Counted from the stretch's first letter, positions 1 through 9,057 are shown. The stretch is DNA of 64,000 bases from Lachnospiraceae bacterium XBD2001 (GCA_900116395.1 FPAN01000008.1:62001-126000), one strand, 5' to 3'. Program-made: numbers and translations. The notes: a model not told the origin generated them from the letters alone.

Positions 1-827
1 GCGTAATCTTTGATTCGTCCACCTACCGGCAAATCAACTACATCTGTCTTATAAATTTCACGAGTTTTTCCATCATCCTTCAACGTATCATGATGAATCG
101 TTACCTTAACAGTATTTCCACCCTTATTAACAATTACATAAGTAGAAAAATGATCTGTTCCAAATGCAACATCACCGGACTCAACAACAGTTGCATCCAT
201 ATCAGCAACAGCTGCCTTCTCCTCATCAAAGTGATATACACTTGCATCATCACCGGAGTTAACCTCAGCTGTAGCGATAGATACCTGCACTTCCTTGGCC
301 GGCTCTACTTCCTTGCCCTCAGCATTTACAAAGGAGATGTCGTATGCACTTGCGCTATTGATTGCCTTCTGCTCTGCGATTGCCTGCTCATCCAACTGAG
401 CCTGCATCTCGTCGGTGATCTCCACTTCGGTAACCTGCAAGGTAACTTCCTCAGTGAATGCACCTTCCGGAGCAACAACAGTAACGGTTGTTTCTCCAAC
501 AGTTGCAGTATAGGTAGCTTCCAAAGCCTTGTTCTCAAGAGCTGTCTCAACATCAGGAGCTTCTACCTGAGTCTCCTCACTCTTCTCCTCGGCCTCTGAC
601 ACTTCCGTTGCCTCTGCCTGTGGCTCAACAACCTCAGCCTCTTCCTGTTCTGTTACCTCAGCAGGAACATCCTCTGCAACCTCGGTCTCTGCCTTGCTCT
701 CGGATACAACTGCGCCAACAGTAGTAGCTTCTACCTGGGCAGCCTGCAACATCGTGGTGTCACCCATTAACATTGCAGCACATAATACCAATGCAAGTCC
801 TTTTCTCAGATTTGTCAGCGACTTCAT
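1..827 (-). CDS. Secreted surface protein, N-terminal part (runs off left edge)
   Basis: Open frame read from an ATG at 827 down to base 1 without a stop; the C-terminus lies outside the window. An AAGGAGGA ribosome site lies 5 bases upstream. The product starts with a signal peptide (MKSLTNLRKGLALVLCAAML), then a long Glu/Ala/Val-rich stretch (about residues 35-95), then beta-rich segments with phrases such as VTVVAPEGAFTEEVTLQVTE and HFSTYVIVN. These resemble the ZU5-like or adhesin stalk modules of large clostridial cell-wall proteins. I see no sortase motif because the end is missing. Role inferred: surface-exposed structural or adhesive protein. Sure it is a real coding region; unsure of family. 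Confidence 0.75.
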   Translation of the reverse strand, partial: MKSLTNLRKGLALVLCAAMLMGDTTMLQAAQVEATTVGAVVSESKAETEVAEDVPAEVTEQEEAEVVEPQAEATEVSEAEEKSEETQVEAPDVETALENKALEATYTATVGETTVTVVAPEGAFTEEVTLQVTEVEITDEMQAQLDEQAIAEQKAINSASAYDISFVNAEGKEVEPAKEVQVSIATAEVNSGDDASVYHFDEEKAAVADMDATVVESGDVAFGTDHFSTYVIVNKGGNTVKVTIHHDTLKDDGKTREIYKTDVVDLPVGGRIKDY

Positions 828-970
828 ACGAATCCTCCTTGTCGATTCTGTACAATCTTCTATGCTTACGGGAATAATCCCGACAAATTCACTTCTCCCA
901 TAGCATAGCAACGGATGGTCACACACCGGTCACACCGAATCAAATTGTCTGAAAACGCCGATTTTACAAT
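828..970. other. Intergenic, no gene seen
   Basis: Together with the two hairpins that follow, this belongs to a 441-base gap between the surface-protein gene and the DHH gene. I see the ribosome site of the left gene and no convincing promoter hexamers or open frame. The remaining part, 1067-1268, is AT-rich and also shows no gene. Confidence 0.5.
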
Positions 971-1013
971 AAAAAAGGAAACCGGGTAACATTTTTCTGC
1001 TATCCGGTTTCCT
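971..1013 (-). terminator. Rho-independent terminator, second of a pair
   Basis: Read on minus: stem AGGAAACCGG, loop, CCGGTTTCCT, then TTTTTT. It lies downstream of the DHH gene, past a first hairpin, and would stop read-through into the surface-protein gene. Confidence 0.75.
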
Positions 1014-1028
1014 ACATATTTATGCAAA

Positions 1029-1066
1029 GAAAAAACGACCAGTACGAATTAGATTCGCACCGACCG
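1029..1066 (-). terminator. Rho-independent terminator of the DHH gene
   Basis: Read on minus: a 14-base-pair stem (CGGTCGGTGCGAAT with ATTCGTACTGGTCG, several G-U pairs), 3-base loop CTA, then a run of six T. It lies 200 bases past the stop at 1269. Confidence 0.75.
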
Positions 1067-1268
1067 CCTTTTACAAAAGAGATATTAACTATGAGCAATA
1101 AATGATAGAAGTCCGAAGACCTTTATCCTTTAGCTGTTTTATATTGTAATCGTTTTCGCCATTTCTGCCAAGTAACAAATCATCCAAAATTCTAAAAATT
1201 TGCACTTTAGTTTCTTGTGCAACTTTTTATTCAATGTACAGATATGAGTACAATCCTTTTTCTGACTA

Positions 1269-2807
1269 CTACGACACTACATTAGAAAGCTTATAACTGC
1301 GCGGGAATATATCCTGATCAATGATGTATACATCGTCCGGATCATCCACCCTCACTGCCAGATAATCTTCCGGCGTTGCATACATATAGTTTCCCGGATC
1401 CCAGGTGGTAAATACCTTGGTCACACGGTCCAATTTTTTAGCAAAAATGCACACCGTGCCCGTAGATACGCAAGTCTTCGCATATGGCAACAGCTTAATC
1501 ACTTCACCGGTCATGGCATTATGCACATTCGGCGTATACTCCAAATCGCCGATTTCAAACGGCTCATCTTCCGCCACATAGGAGACGTCGAATTTTTCCT
1601 TGTACATCGGATAGACCTCGCCCTTCACGCCGATCATAATGTACAAATCGTCCCGACAGCTCATCTCCACGTCGCCCTCTAAGGTACGAATACGGAGCAT
1701 ATCTCCCGGCCGACCAACGTCTGTGGTCTTGATATAACCCACGTGGACAGGAACTTTTTGGTAAATTTGCATAGTTTTGGTATCCACCTTGTCCTTGCCG
1801 GCATAGATGACATCATAACTCTGGAAAAAGTCATCCATACGATGGCGCAAAATCTCGGTGTACACATGCTTCAGCTGGTTCTTAGACGCATCCTTGCACT
1901 TCGGATATTCCTTCTCAAGGAGCTGGCTCTGCAGGAATCCGCCGGCCTTCTCCAAGTGTCCGCCGCCACCGCCGATACCATGAGCCAAAAACTCTGCCAC
2001 TTCGTTGGCGTGTGCCTCCATGGAACAACTACGCACGGAGAACTTGATTCCGTTCTCCAATACGCTATATACCAGCACCACGTCGATATTATCCACCGAC
2101 AGGCAAAAATCACTAATCAAGCCCAGGATGTTCGGGTCACAAGGATCCGTCTGGATAATGGCATAACGATGGTCCTCGTAATACTCGTATCCAAGCATGG
2201 CCACTCCGGCGATTTTTAACTCGTCCAGGGACAGATTGGCATTGCGAAGTCGGGCTACCAGGCTCTTATTGAACCACAGAGCATCTCTCGCATCCTTATC
2301 CAGCGGGTGATGGATCTCGGCAAAATTGTTCGTATCCGTATAGAGTCCATAGTACAGCGCCGTGGTCACATCATCGTCCAGATTCACATCCACGCTGGCA
2401 TTGCGAAGCATATCCCACACAATGGTGCAGGCACTTCCAATGTTGCTTCGCACCTCACTCAATGCCGGAAGCTCCGTAATCACCTGGTGATGATCGATGA
2501 CTGCCACTTCCTTGGCCGCAAACTTCTGGACATTACCGCCATCATACTGGCAATCTGTCATCAGAAGCAGCTCCGGCTCATGGTCTAACTCCGTCACATG
2601 CTCAATTGGAATATCCAATTCATCCACCAACAGACGCAGATTGCTCTTATTAATAATGAAGCGTCCACCATAGATGAAGCGCACTCTTTTCCCTAATTGC
2701 TTATAAAATCGATACAGCGCAAAGCCCGATCCGATGGCATCCGCATCCGGATTGTCGTGGCACTGAATGACGATTTCGTTGTATTTCATTAAGTCGGTTA
2801 ATTTCAT
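1269..2807 (-). CDS. DHH-family phosphoesterase, long form
   Basis: 512 residues. The N-terminal DHH domain has HDNPDADAIGSG (residues about 17-28) and VIDHHQV, the metal-binding signature of NrnA/PAP-phosphatase-type phosphoesterases. A DHHA1 domain follows with the glycine-rich IGGGGGHLEKAGGF. NrnA-type enzymes are about 320 residues; here about 180 extra residues follow, ending in a segment with PGNYMYATPEDYLAVRVDD. Family role: cleavage of short oligoribonucleotides or phosphorylated nucleotides in the cytoplasm; the substrate cannot be read from sequence. Start supported by GGGAGGT 8 bases upstream. Monocistronic, with two terminators downstream. Confidence 0.85.
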   Translation of the reverse strand: MKLTDLMKYNEIVIQCHDNPDADAIGSGFALYRFYKQLGKRVRFIYGGRFIINKSNLRLLVDELDIPIEHVTELDHEPELLLMTDCQYDGGNVQKFAAKEVAVIDHHQVITELPALSEVRSNIGSACTIVWDMLRNASVDVNLDDDVTTALYYGLYTDTNNFAEIHHPLDKDARDALWFNKSLVARLRNANLSLDELKIAGVAMLGYEYYEDHRYAIIQTDPCDPNILGLISDFCLSVDNIDVVLVYSVLENGIKFSVRSCSMEAHANEVAEFLAHGIGGGGGHLEKAGGFLQSQLLEKEYPKCKDASKNQLKHVYTEILRHRMDDFFQSYDVIYAGKDKVDTKTMQIYQKVPVHVGYIKTTDVGRPGDMLRIRTLEGDVEMSCRDDLYIMIGVKGEVYPMYKEKFDVSYVAEDEPFEIGDLEYTPNVHNAMTGEVIKLLPYAKTCVSTGTVCIFAKKLDRVTKVFTTWDPGNYMYATPEDYLAVRVDDPDDVYIIDQDIFPRSYKLSNVVS

Positions 2808-2858
2808 TTATGTAACCTCCCGGGTTCATTTCCTTTTGTTAAATTTACTAATAACCTA

Positions 2859-4166
2859 CTACTTTATATATTTCAATAAAAAATCAGTAATTCCTATAAT
2901 TATGAATCCATTCTCATCTAGTGTTTCCCCAATAGGTCTATTAACAACAAGTACCTTTTGTACTTGATCGTTCAGCTTAAAATAAGGTCGTATTTCTCTT
3001 TCTCTTGTTTCTGCATTAGAGATATCAGCAGTTACCTGTATATAAAGAAATCTAAGCCCTTTTGTGGCGTAAAAATCCACTTCGTTATTCTTCCTTATAG
3101 ATTTTCCATTTTTGTCTTTTTCAACAGTGTCAAAAACGCCGACATTAACAGAATAACCATTATAACAAAGTTCATTATAAACAATGTTTTCAAGCATTTG
3201 TCCTTCATCAGGAAATGCGAAATTAAGTCTTGCATTGCGTAATCCAGTATCTATAAAATAATACTTTCTGAGCGCACCGATTTCTTTCCTTCCTTTTAGA
3301 TCATAGCGTTTTGCCTCACGCAAAAGGAAAGCATCTTTAAAGTAACTAATATAGTTTTCAACTGTCTGTTTATCGATTTTTTCATGTCTAACACTTTCAA
3401 ATGTATTGGCTATTTTTTCTGAATTAAGCAGCGAGCCTGTTGAAGAACTAATAATATTACAGAGTTCATCCAAGGCCTCTCCTTTTTTCAATTGATTTCT
3501 TTCAACAATATCAGCGAAATATGTCGTAGCGAACAAGCTCTTTAGATATTCTTTTCTATCTTCGTTGCTTTTTAATACAGCTAACGGCATTCCACCGTAT
3601 TGCATATATGTATATATTGCTTCAGTTGCTGATTCTCCGACATATCCATAATATTCTTCAAATGACAGTGGAGACAGCTTTATGTTTGTTGCCTTATCTC
3701 TAAATTCAGTAACAATATCTGAAGACAACATTTTAGAATTTGATCCCGTCACATATAAATCTATATTCTTTTCTCTTGATAGTCCAAGTACAACATCAAC
3801 GAATGATATTACCTCAGTATCATTAGAATCTGCTAAAACATGTTTACCGTCAGTGAAATTAGGATTGATTATAGGATATACCTTCTGTATCTCATCAATA
3901 AATACATAATAATTTTCATTTTCCTTGCATCTTTCCCTTATATACGCTCCTAGTTCCAAAGGATCACGATACTTACTATTTTTATCATCATCTAATTCCA
4001 GGATAATTATCCTATTCTCTGGAACTTTCTCCGAAAGCAAGTATTCTCTATAAATTTCTTTAAGAAGAAAAGATTTTCCACATCTTCTTACGCCTGTTAT
4101 CACTTTCGGAAATCCGTTATTTCTGGCATTGATCAACTGATTCAGATATCTATCTCGTTTTATCAT
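2859..4166 (-). CDS. AAA+ ATPase with C-terminal DUF4143
   Basis: 435 residues. Walker A GVRRCGKS (residues 26-33) and a Walker B-like YYVFIDEIQKV segment place it in the ATPase family that pairs an AAA domain with DUF4143, a nuclease-fold-like C-terminal domain (KNNEVDFYATKG, ITADIS-type strands near residues 360-400). Such genes are abundant, often solitary and variable in Clostridia, and their biological role is not established. Start supported by TAGGAG. A clean promoter and two identical palindromes lie upstream. Base composition is clearly more AT-rich than the DHH and TIR genes beside it, which suggests separate acquisition. Confidence 0.8.
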   Translation of the reverse strand: MIKRDRYLNQLINARNNGFPKVITGVRRCGKSFLLKEIYREYLLSEKVPENRIIILELDDDKNSKYRDPLELGAYIRERCKENENYYVFIDEIQKVYPIINPNFTDGKHVLADSNDTEVISFVDVVLGLSREKNIDLYVTGSNSKMLSSDIVTEFRDKATNIKLSPLSFEEYYGYVGESATEAIYTYMQYGGMPLAVLKSNEDRKEYLKSLFATTYFADIVERNQLKKGEALDELCNIISSSTGSLLNSEKIANTFESVRHEKIDKQTVENYISYFKDAFLLREAKRYDLKGRKEIGALRKYYFIDTGLRNARLNFAFPDEGQMLENIVYNELCYNGYSVNVGVFDTVEKDKNGKSIRKNNEVDFYATKGLRFLYIQVTADISNAETREREIRPYFKLNDQVQKVLVVNRPIGETLDENGFIIIGITDFLLKYIK

Positions 4167-4180
4167 ATAATCTCCTAAAT

Positions 4181-4257
4181 TGTAGAATTCTACATTTTTA
4201 TCAATTACATATTACTACTTCGCTTTATCTTAATCAACAAAATTGTAGAATTCTACA
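4181..4257 (-). promoter_or_regulatory. Promoter of the AAA/DUF4143 gene flanked by twin palindromic operators
   Basis: On minus: -35 TTGATT (4237-4232), 17-base spacer, -10 TAATAT (4214-4209). The perfect 14-base palindrome TGTAGAATTCTACA occurs twice, at 4244-4257 just upstream of -35 and at 4181-4194 just downstream of the expected start of transcription. This arrangement suits repression by DNA looping or by a dimeric repressor, possibly autoregulation. Confidence 0.7.
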
Positions 4258-4282
4258 CTTTTAGCGATTATCACAATTCAAC

Positions 4283-4315
4283 AAAAAACACCCCAAGACC
4301 GTTGTCCTGAGGTGT
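4283..4315 (-). terminator. Rho-independent terminator, distal
   Basis: Minus strand: ACACCTCAGGAC, loop AACG, GTCTTGGGGTGT, then TTTTTT. Second of two terminators after the TIR gene. Confidence 0.75.
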
Positions 4316-4410
4316 AATAAATCGTATATGATTGTCCAAAGACGTAGATTCCATGCAATCAGATTATTGTAACCGGTTGCTACGGCAAGTCCGAGATTAT
4401 CATCATAGAA

Positions 4411-4450
4411 AAAAAGACGGAATCGGCATTTCAACCACATTCCGCCTTTT
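4411..4450 (-). terminator. Rho-independent terminator of the TIR gene
   Basis: Minus strand: AAAAGGCGGAAT, loop, ATTCCGTCTTTTTTT, starting 9 bases past the stop codon at 4459. Confidence 0.8.
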
Positions 4451-4458
4451 AAACTTCA

Positions 4459-7400
4459 TTAATCTACATTCAGACGAACTCTCTGCTCCGGTGATAATCC
4501 TTCACCCTTGGTCTCTTCCTTCGCCAACTCATACATCTCATCTAAGGAGTAGTATGGGAATGTAACGATTTCCTTATGCTTAGCGCACATTACAATATCG
4601 TTCTCCAAGCTGATGTCACAACCATTGATAATCTCGGTTGTTACATCGTAGGTATCCGGTGTTAACAGATACATCTCGCTTGGGTTATGAAGGACAACCT
4701 TCTCAATTTCGCCGTCCTCATTTTTCAGATATTCTACATCGTCGATGGTAAACAACTGGGTGCTTCCGGTCTGAATCATTGCCTGCTTCTCCATGTTGTA
4801 TACCTGAAGATAGTAGTCATCACCCTGTAAAAGGATATTCTTGCTATCCGGTGTAAACTCAATAAACGCACGGGAACGTCCGCCAAATGGAATCTCGGAT
4901 ACAATTTTTTCCTCTTCTAAGTCATAGACACGGACCTTATAATCGATGCAGTTCATTGCCACGTACTTACCGTCATCACTCAAGGCCAGACCCTTGGCAA
5001 ATACCGTAGACAAGAAGGTCTTCATAGAATCCTCACGGACAATCTGTTCTTTTCTGGTCTTGCAGTTCTTTACATGAAGTACGTTATCATTGCTGACGAA
5101 TGCTACGGTTTCGTTATTCACTCCGCCGGCATCTGCCAGGTATACTTCCAACTGGTCATCCTGGAAGCGCACTTCCATTTTTTCCAAATCAATGACGTAG
5201 AATCCGTATACCTTGCTGTATGCTAAGAAGCTATAATTCTCCATATCAAATGGATAATCATTGTCTGCGTTGATTTCTTCCAGTCTTGCTACTTCCTTGA
5301 AGCCCTTGTCTGTAATCTCATACTTAATTAAGGTATCGGATGGGCTGTCATAGAAGAACATGTCATGATCTTTGCCAATGTTAATGTCGTTATAGCTTTT
5401 GCACGGGATGGAATCTCCCAGCTTCTCGCCGGATTCTGCATCGTATACAGACATCTCATAGTCTTCATCTGCTTTACACTTTGCAACAATATACTTGCTG
5501 TCTTTGGTAAATCTCGCCTGGTCTAATGCGGTGTCAAACTCGATGAAGCTCTTCATGTTTTTATCCTGTGGATAGCTCATCAACACCAGCTTCGGTGAGT
5601 ATGCTTCACGAATAGCAATCACACCGCCGCGAGCCTGCGCCTTACGGATGTCCTTCTTGGTATCCTTCATGTTGTCGTTATGCTCGATGCGATCATCCAA
5701 AGTAATAATATCCATCGGTCCTGCATATTCCCAAAGGATTACCATGTTATCTCCGGTGTAATGATATCCGTTAATCGTGGAACTCTTATCGCAGCTAAAC
5801 CACTCTTCTCCTGTTGCTACATCCAAGGAACAGAAATGGTTGTCCTGATAGTAATTCAACAGCTGATACTGGTTACCGTCTGCACCGGTGAAATCACTGT
5901 AGAAGAAAGTCAGGCTTCCTCCGGTGATGGTATTTACATTGAATTCAAATGGTGTCTGCCAGAGGCTTGTGCCGGTAGTAAGGTCAATGACTTCTATCAT
6001 CCCTTTTCCGTCTAACATCAGCGGATTCTCCGGATCTCCCTCGCTGGAGGCAACTGCTACACGGTTCTCATCGATGAAGTAAATCTCTGTAACGGAATCG
6101 TATGCTACCTGAATGACCTGATACTCTCCGGTTGTGATATCCAGATTAGCAACATATCCCTCCGTATCCTTCAATGCATCGTAGTATGCACCAAACATGA
6201 TATGCTTGCCATCCGGGCTGAAGGCGCAATTATAGGATGAAAAGCTAATCTCATCTTCGCCATTATTGATGGTAAGAATCTCTTTTCCATCATCATCAAG
6301 AACCTTGACATAGCGTCCCATGATTGCAACACTATGATGATTCTTCTCATCATAGTAGAATCCGTTGTATGTCGTATAAGAATCAGTATCCGCTTTGTTT
6401 TCCCATAACTGTTTGCCATCTAAGTCATAGCAAACAACACGGTCTTCATAACAGACAACGACATTGTTATCTTCTGTCATAAATGCGTCTATCAGGCGGA
6501 TTGGAGTGAAGGTTTCTTCATCCATCAATCCGCTCAAATTCAGCAACTGTTCTCCGTCCTCAATACGGAACACATAGATTTTGTCACCGTCATCCCTTAC
6601 CAGGATGTTCTTCGCATCCGGACTATAGTGGAAATCACGAACCGGAAGTTCACACTCTAAAACGCGCTCAACACCAAGCTGTGAGCCATCGGTATAGAGG
6701 TTCAAGCTCTGGGCCAATGCATATTCTGCCTGTGGCACGTATGGTCTGTCATCGGTACATGGCAATGCTTCCAAGGATACCTGGATGGCTGTGATACGGT
6801 CACCTTTTTCAATCAAATCCAATGCTGTATCAGACAGATACTTAGACTGGTTAATCTGCTTGTCTTTGTAGTTCTGCTGAATCTGGGCTGCGGTATATGC
6901 ATAGTATGCGCCGAATGCCAATCCCAAGGTCATGACACCGCCCATGATTGCCATCATACGATGCATCTGGCGCTCTTTGTGGCGCTGTCTTAAGTCATCA
7001 TAGGTACAATGCAGAAGTGGTGCTGCTAATCGCATGAACTCCGTTGGCATTTTTTTCTTCATCTCTGCCTTGGTTGCGCCACGGACATCGGCTGCTAATG
7101 GCTCTACCGGGTTGCCGTTCTCATCGAAGCGAAGTGCTTCCGGGAAGGATTCTTCCGGCTCGCCCTCAATCAATACAGCCAGGACATGGTCGCGGTCATG
7201 CATCTCGATGAAGGTCTTAATCTCCGTCTGTACCCAATAGGACTCCGGGGTACGTGGGGAGCAGATAACAATCAGGAACTCGGAATTCTCCAGTGCCTGG
7301 CTGATATTATCACTTAAGTTACTTCCGATTGGGAGTTCTTCCTGATCGCGGAATACTCGCTCAATCTTCTTCATGCCGGTTTCCTTCTTGACCTTATGCG

Positions 7401-7494
7401 GTACCTTGAAGGTCTCCAGGCGTTTGTGGACCTGCTTGGCTACGAACATATCCAGGTCGGAATGCCGGTAGCTGATGAATGCATTGTAATTCAT
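4459..7494 (-). CDS. TIR domain protein with membrane anchor and beta-propeller
   Basis: 1011 residues. Residues 1-130 form a TIR domain: it opens NAFISYRHSD and has SYWVQTEI at 85-92, matching the S-x-x-W-x-x-x-E signature in which the Glu (E91) is the NADase residue of catalytic TIR domains. A basic patch (RQRHKERQMHRM) and one transmembrane helix follow at about 181-203. The remaining 800 residues carry repeated WD40-like blades, for example FHYSPDAKNILVRDDG, CAFSPDGKHIMFGAY and FIEFTPDSKNILLQGD. By the positive-inside rule the TIR domain is cytoplasmic and the propeller outside, although propellers of related proteins are usually cytoplasmic, so topology is uncertain. Role inferred: sensor whose TIR domain signals or depletes NAD. 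No Thoeris partner is visible. Confidence 0.85.
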   Translation of the reverse strand: MNYNAFISYRHSDLDMFVAKQVHKRLETFKVPHKVKKETGMKKIERVFRDQEELPIGSNLSDNISQALENSEFLIVICSPRTPESYWVQTEIKTFIEMHDRDHVLAVLIEGEPEESFPEALRFDENGNPVEPLAADVRGATKAEMKKKMPTEFMRLAAPLLHCTYDDLRQRHKERQMHRMMAIMGGVMTLGLAFGAYYAYTAAQIQQNYKDKQINQSKYLSDTALDLIEKGDRITAIQVSLEALPCTDDRPYVPQAEYALAQSLNLYTDGSQLGVERVLECELPVRDFHYSPDAKNILVRDDGDKIYVFRIEDGEQLLNLSGLMDEETFTPIRLIDAFMTEDNNVVVCYEDRVVCYDLDGKQLWENKADTDSYTTYNGFYYDEKNHHSVAIMGRYVKVLDDDGKEILTINNGEDEISFSSYNCAFSPDGKHIMFGAYYDALKDTEGYVANLDITTGEYQVIQVAYDSVTEIYFIDENRVAVASSEGDPENPLMLDGKGMIEVIDLTTGTSLWQTPFEFNVNTITGGSLTFFYSDFTGADGNQYQLLNYYQDNHFCSLDVATGEEWFSCDKSSTINGYHYTGDNMVILWEYAGPMDIITLDDRIEHNDNMKDTKKDIRKAQARGGVIAIREAYSPKLVLMSYPQDKNMKSFIEFDTALDQARFTKDSKYIVAKCKADEDYEMSVYDAESGEKLGDSIPCKSYNDINIGKDHDMFFYDSPSDTLIKYEITDKGFKEVARLEEINADNDYPFDMENYSFLAYSKVYGFYVIDLEKMEVRFQDDQLEVYLADAGGVNNETVAFVSNDNVLHVKNCKTRKEQIVREDSMKTFLSTVFAKGLALSDDGKYVAMNCIDYKVRVYDLEEEKIVSEIPFGGRSRAFIEFTPDSKNILLQGDDYYLQVYNMEKQAMIQTGSTQLFTIDDVEYLKNEDGEIEKVVLHNPSEMYLLTPDTYDVTTEIINGCDISLENDIVMCAKHKEIVTFPYYSLDEMYELAKEETKGEGLSPEQRVRLNVD

Positions 7495-7615
7495 ACTCTT
7501 TTCCTCTATCTCTTTTTATATGTAGAATCGCTGTGCGCGTTCTATCTGGTGTTGGTGGCGCCGGGGTGGGCGCTGGTTGGGTGCCGGGTGGGCTTAGCTC
7601 TGGGTGGGCTTGGCT

Positions 7616-7996
7616 CTAGGCCAGTTCGCGGAGTCTCTGGCACAGGTACTTCACGCCCTGCAGCTGGAGATTCTTGTCCAGGCCGGTTCCCATGGTGTTG
7701 TCCTTCAGTACCAGCTGGTGCCGGCCGGAAGGCGTGGTCATGGTGACGATCTGCCACTGGAAGATGTTCTGCTTGATCTTCACGTCGGTGATTTGATCTA
7801 GTGCTACGACTTCTTCTCTAAGAAGTTTGTTGGGATTCTCTTTGCTGATGTGCGCGATGACCATGTGCTTGTCGGTCATACCAATGTAGCACCAGGTCTT
7901 CTCCGGGCTCTTCTGCTGTCCCAGTAAGGTGAGCACATACTGCTCGCCCTCCGGTAAGAGCTTGGTTAATACTGCGCGTTTACTGTCTTCATTCAT
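7616..7996 (-). CDS. Small bacterial PH-like domain protein
   Basis: 126 residues, no signal peptide or membrane helix. The pattern of beta strands (HMVIAHISKENPNK, ALDQITDVKIKQ, WQIVTMTTPSGRHQLVLKD) with a final amphipathic helix (GVKYLCQRLREL) resembles bacterial pleckstrin-homology domains of the YokE/bPH type. Start supported by GAGAGGGG about 10 bases upstream. It lies 121 bases upstream of the TIR gene on the same strand, so the two may share a transcript; the gap is unusually GC-rich and repetitive (several GGGTG/GGGC blocks) with no gene. Function unknown. Confidence 0.65.
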   Translation of the reverse strand: MNEDSKRAVLTKLLPEGEQYVLTLLGQQKSPEKTWCYIGMTDKHMVIAHISKENPNKLLREEVVALDQITDVKIKQNIFQWQIVTMTTPSGRHQLVLKDNTMGTGLDKNLQLQGVKYLCQRLRELA

Positions 7997-8040
7997 TGGA
8001 ATACTGCCCCTCTCGATGTATTATTCTACATCATTGTAAT

Positions 8041-8095
8041 GCACTTCCCGGCGCTTGACTATGAACCTGTAGTTCAATTTGCGCCGCGCTGGGCA
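8041..8095. repeat. Nested inverted repeat upstream of the PH-like gene
   Basis: CCCGGCGC near 8048 pairs with GCGCCG near 8079, and inside it TGAACC and GTTCAA flank TGTA. It could form a hairpin or cruciform. It sits upstream of the small PH-like gene and beside the hairpin-repeat element. The tight inner hairpin does not make a tRNA. Confidence 0.4.
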
Positions 8096-8164
8096 CACAC
8101 TTCTATATTTTAAATTCGGCTGGGTTTTGCGTCAACTGGATGGGGGATAATGGACAGGTGGGGT

Positions 8165-8332
8165 GTGGCTTTTGGCACCCAGGGCGCCGGTTGCCCTTGG
8201 TTACTTGTGGGGTGCTGGGTGCCAAAACGTATGATATGCTCCGCGTTTAGCACCCAAAGGTCGTTGTGGCGATGGGCTGGTGGTGTGCGGTGGGTGCTAA
8301 AACGCGGCGATATTCAAGCTATTGCCACCCAA
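8165..8332 (-). repeat. Hairpin repeat element, inverted left copy
   Basis: Two hairpins in tandem: 8170-8227 with arms TTTTGGCACCCAG and CTGGGTGCCAAAA, and 8241-8307 with arms CCGCGTTTAGCACCCA and TGGGTGCTAAAACGCGG, followed by CAAGCTATTGCCACCCAAC. Its reverse complement matches 9983-10149 almost base for base, so a segment of about 1.65 kb holding two divergent genes is enclosed by inverted repeats of about 165 bases. It fills most of the 387-base gap 7997-8383, which holds no gene. Confidence 0.85.
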
Positions 8333-8337
8333 CAGAA

Positions 8338-8368
8338 AAGACCTGCACGATTGAATCGTGCAGGTCTT
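8338..8368 (-). terminator. Rho-independent terminator of the phosphatase-like gene
   Basis: Minus strand: perfect 14-base stem AAGACCTGCACGAT / ATCGTGCAGGTCTT with loop TCA, then TTCTGTT. Directly precedes the inverted repeat element. Confidence 0.8.
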
Positions 8369-8383
8369 ATATAACCTATCCAT

Positions 8384-8965
8384 TTAAATAAAACTTCCGG
8401 TATCCGTATCGAACACCAAAATCGGAATCTCTCCGGTCTTATGAGGCGAACCGGTCAAATCATGCATCTCGCCTTCGTGAATAACCGTGCGCTTCGTGAA
8501 GGTCAGTCCATAATCGTCCATCACAATCTTCCTCGGCAGCTTCCGCAACCAATCCACCAGATATCCGTAGTCTTCGTCGATTGCAATCTTCGCAGAAGTG
8601 GACAGCTCCGCCATCTCTTTTTCAAAGAGGACCTGCTCGAAGGACTCCCAAGTCTTCTTGTTCATGAAGGTGGAGCAAGTCGCCAAGTCCTCGTCCTCCA
8701 TAAACCACTGGGCCGATTCCGGATCATCCAGCCATGCCAAAAATGCTTCCTCGTGCTTGCCCTGCAACGCAATCACATGATCACTTCCGTAATTATCCTG
8801 CAGGTCAGAAATCAAACCTACAACACTACGGCTGTCCGGCCCCTTATCAATATAGTTTCCAAGAAACACTACAACATTGTTATCGGACAAATCTATAGAG
8901 CCAAGGATCACGTCCAATTCATTTGCGCATCCAAAGATATCCCCCACTGCATATATTTTCGCCAT
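8384..8965 (-). CDS. Calcineurin-like phosphatase homologue with degraded metal site
   Basis: 193 residues. The fold is recognisable from three ordered motifs of Ser/Thr-phosphatase-type metallophosphoesterases, but each has lost a key residue: GDIFG for GDxHG (His to Phe), GNYIDKG for GDxxDRG (Asp to Asn), and GKHE for GNHE (Asn to Lys). No C-terminal GHT motif is seen. Known family members need these residues to bind two metal ions, so this copy is probably inactive and may act by binding. It is divergent from the nuclease gene at 9179, and both genes point outwards into the repeat copies. A frameshift is not indicated; the frame is clean throughout. Confidence 0.75.
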   Translation of the reverse strand: MAKIYAVGDIFGCANELDVILGSIDLSDNNVVVFLGNYIDKGPDSRSVVGLISDLQDNYGSDHVIALQGKHEEAFLAWLDDPESAQWFMEDEDLATCSTFMNKKTWESFEQVLFEKEMAELSTSAKIAIDEDYGYLVDWLRKLPRKIVMDDYGLTFTKRTVIHEGEMHDLTGSPHKTGEIPILVFDTDTGSFI

Positions 8966-9057
8966 AGCACCCTCCTGTAAAGAAGTTGATTGTTAGCGTT
9001 TTTCCCCTTGTTTATATGATAAATCCCCTAGTCAAAAACCGCAAGAAAAATTCCTCG

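Noticed and set aside
90..599. Plus-strand open frame at the left edge
   Set aside because: It is the shadow of the minus-strand surface-protein gene, which has a signal peptide and ribosome site.
4459..7494. Thoeris system
   Set aside because: No ThsA-like sirtuin or SLOG gene is in the neighbourhood.
8041..8095. tRNA-like or structured RNA gene
   Set aside because: The nested inverted repeat does not give a cloverleaf and lacks an anticodon arm or CCA-like end.
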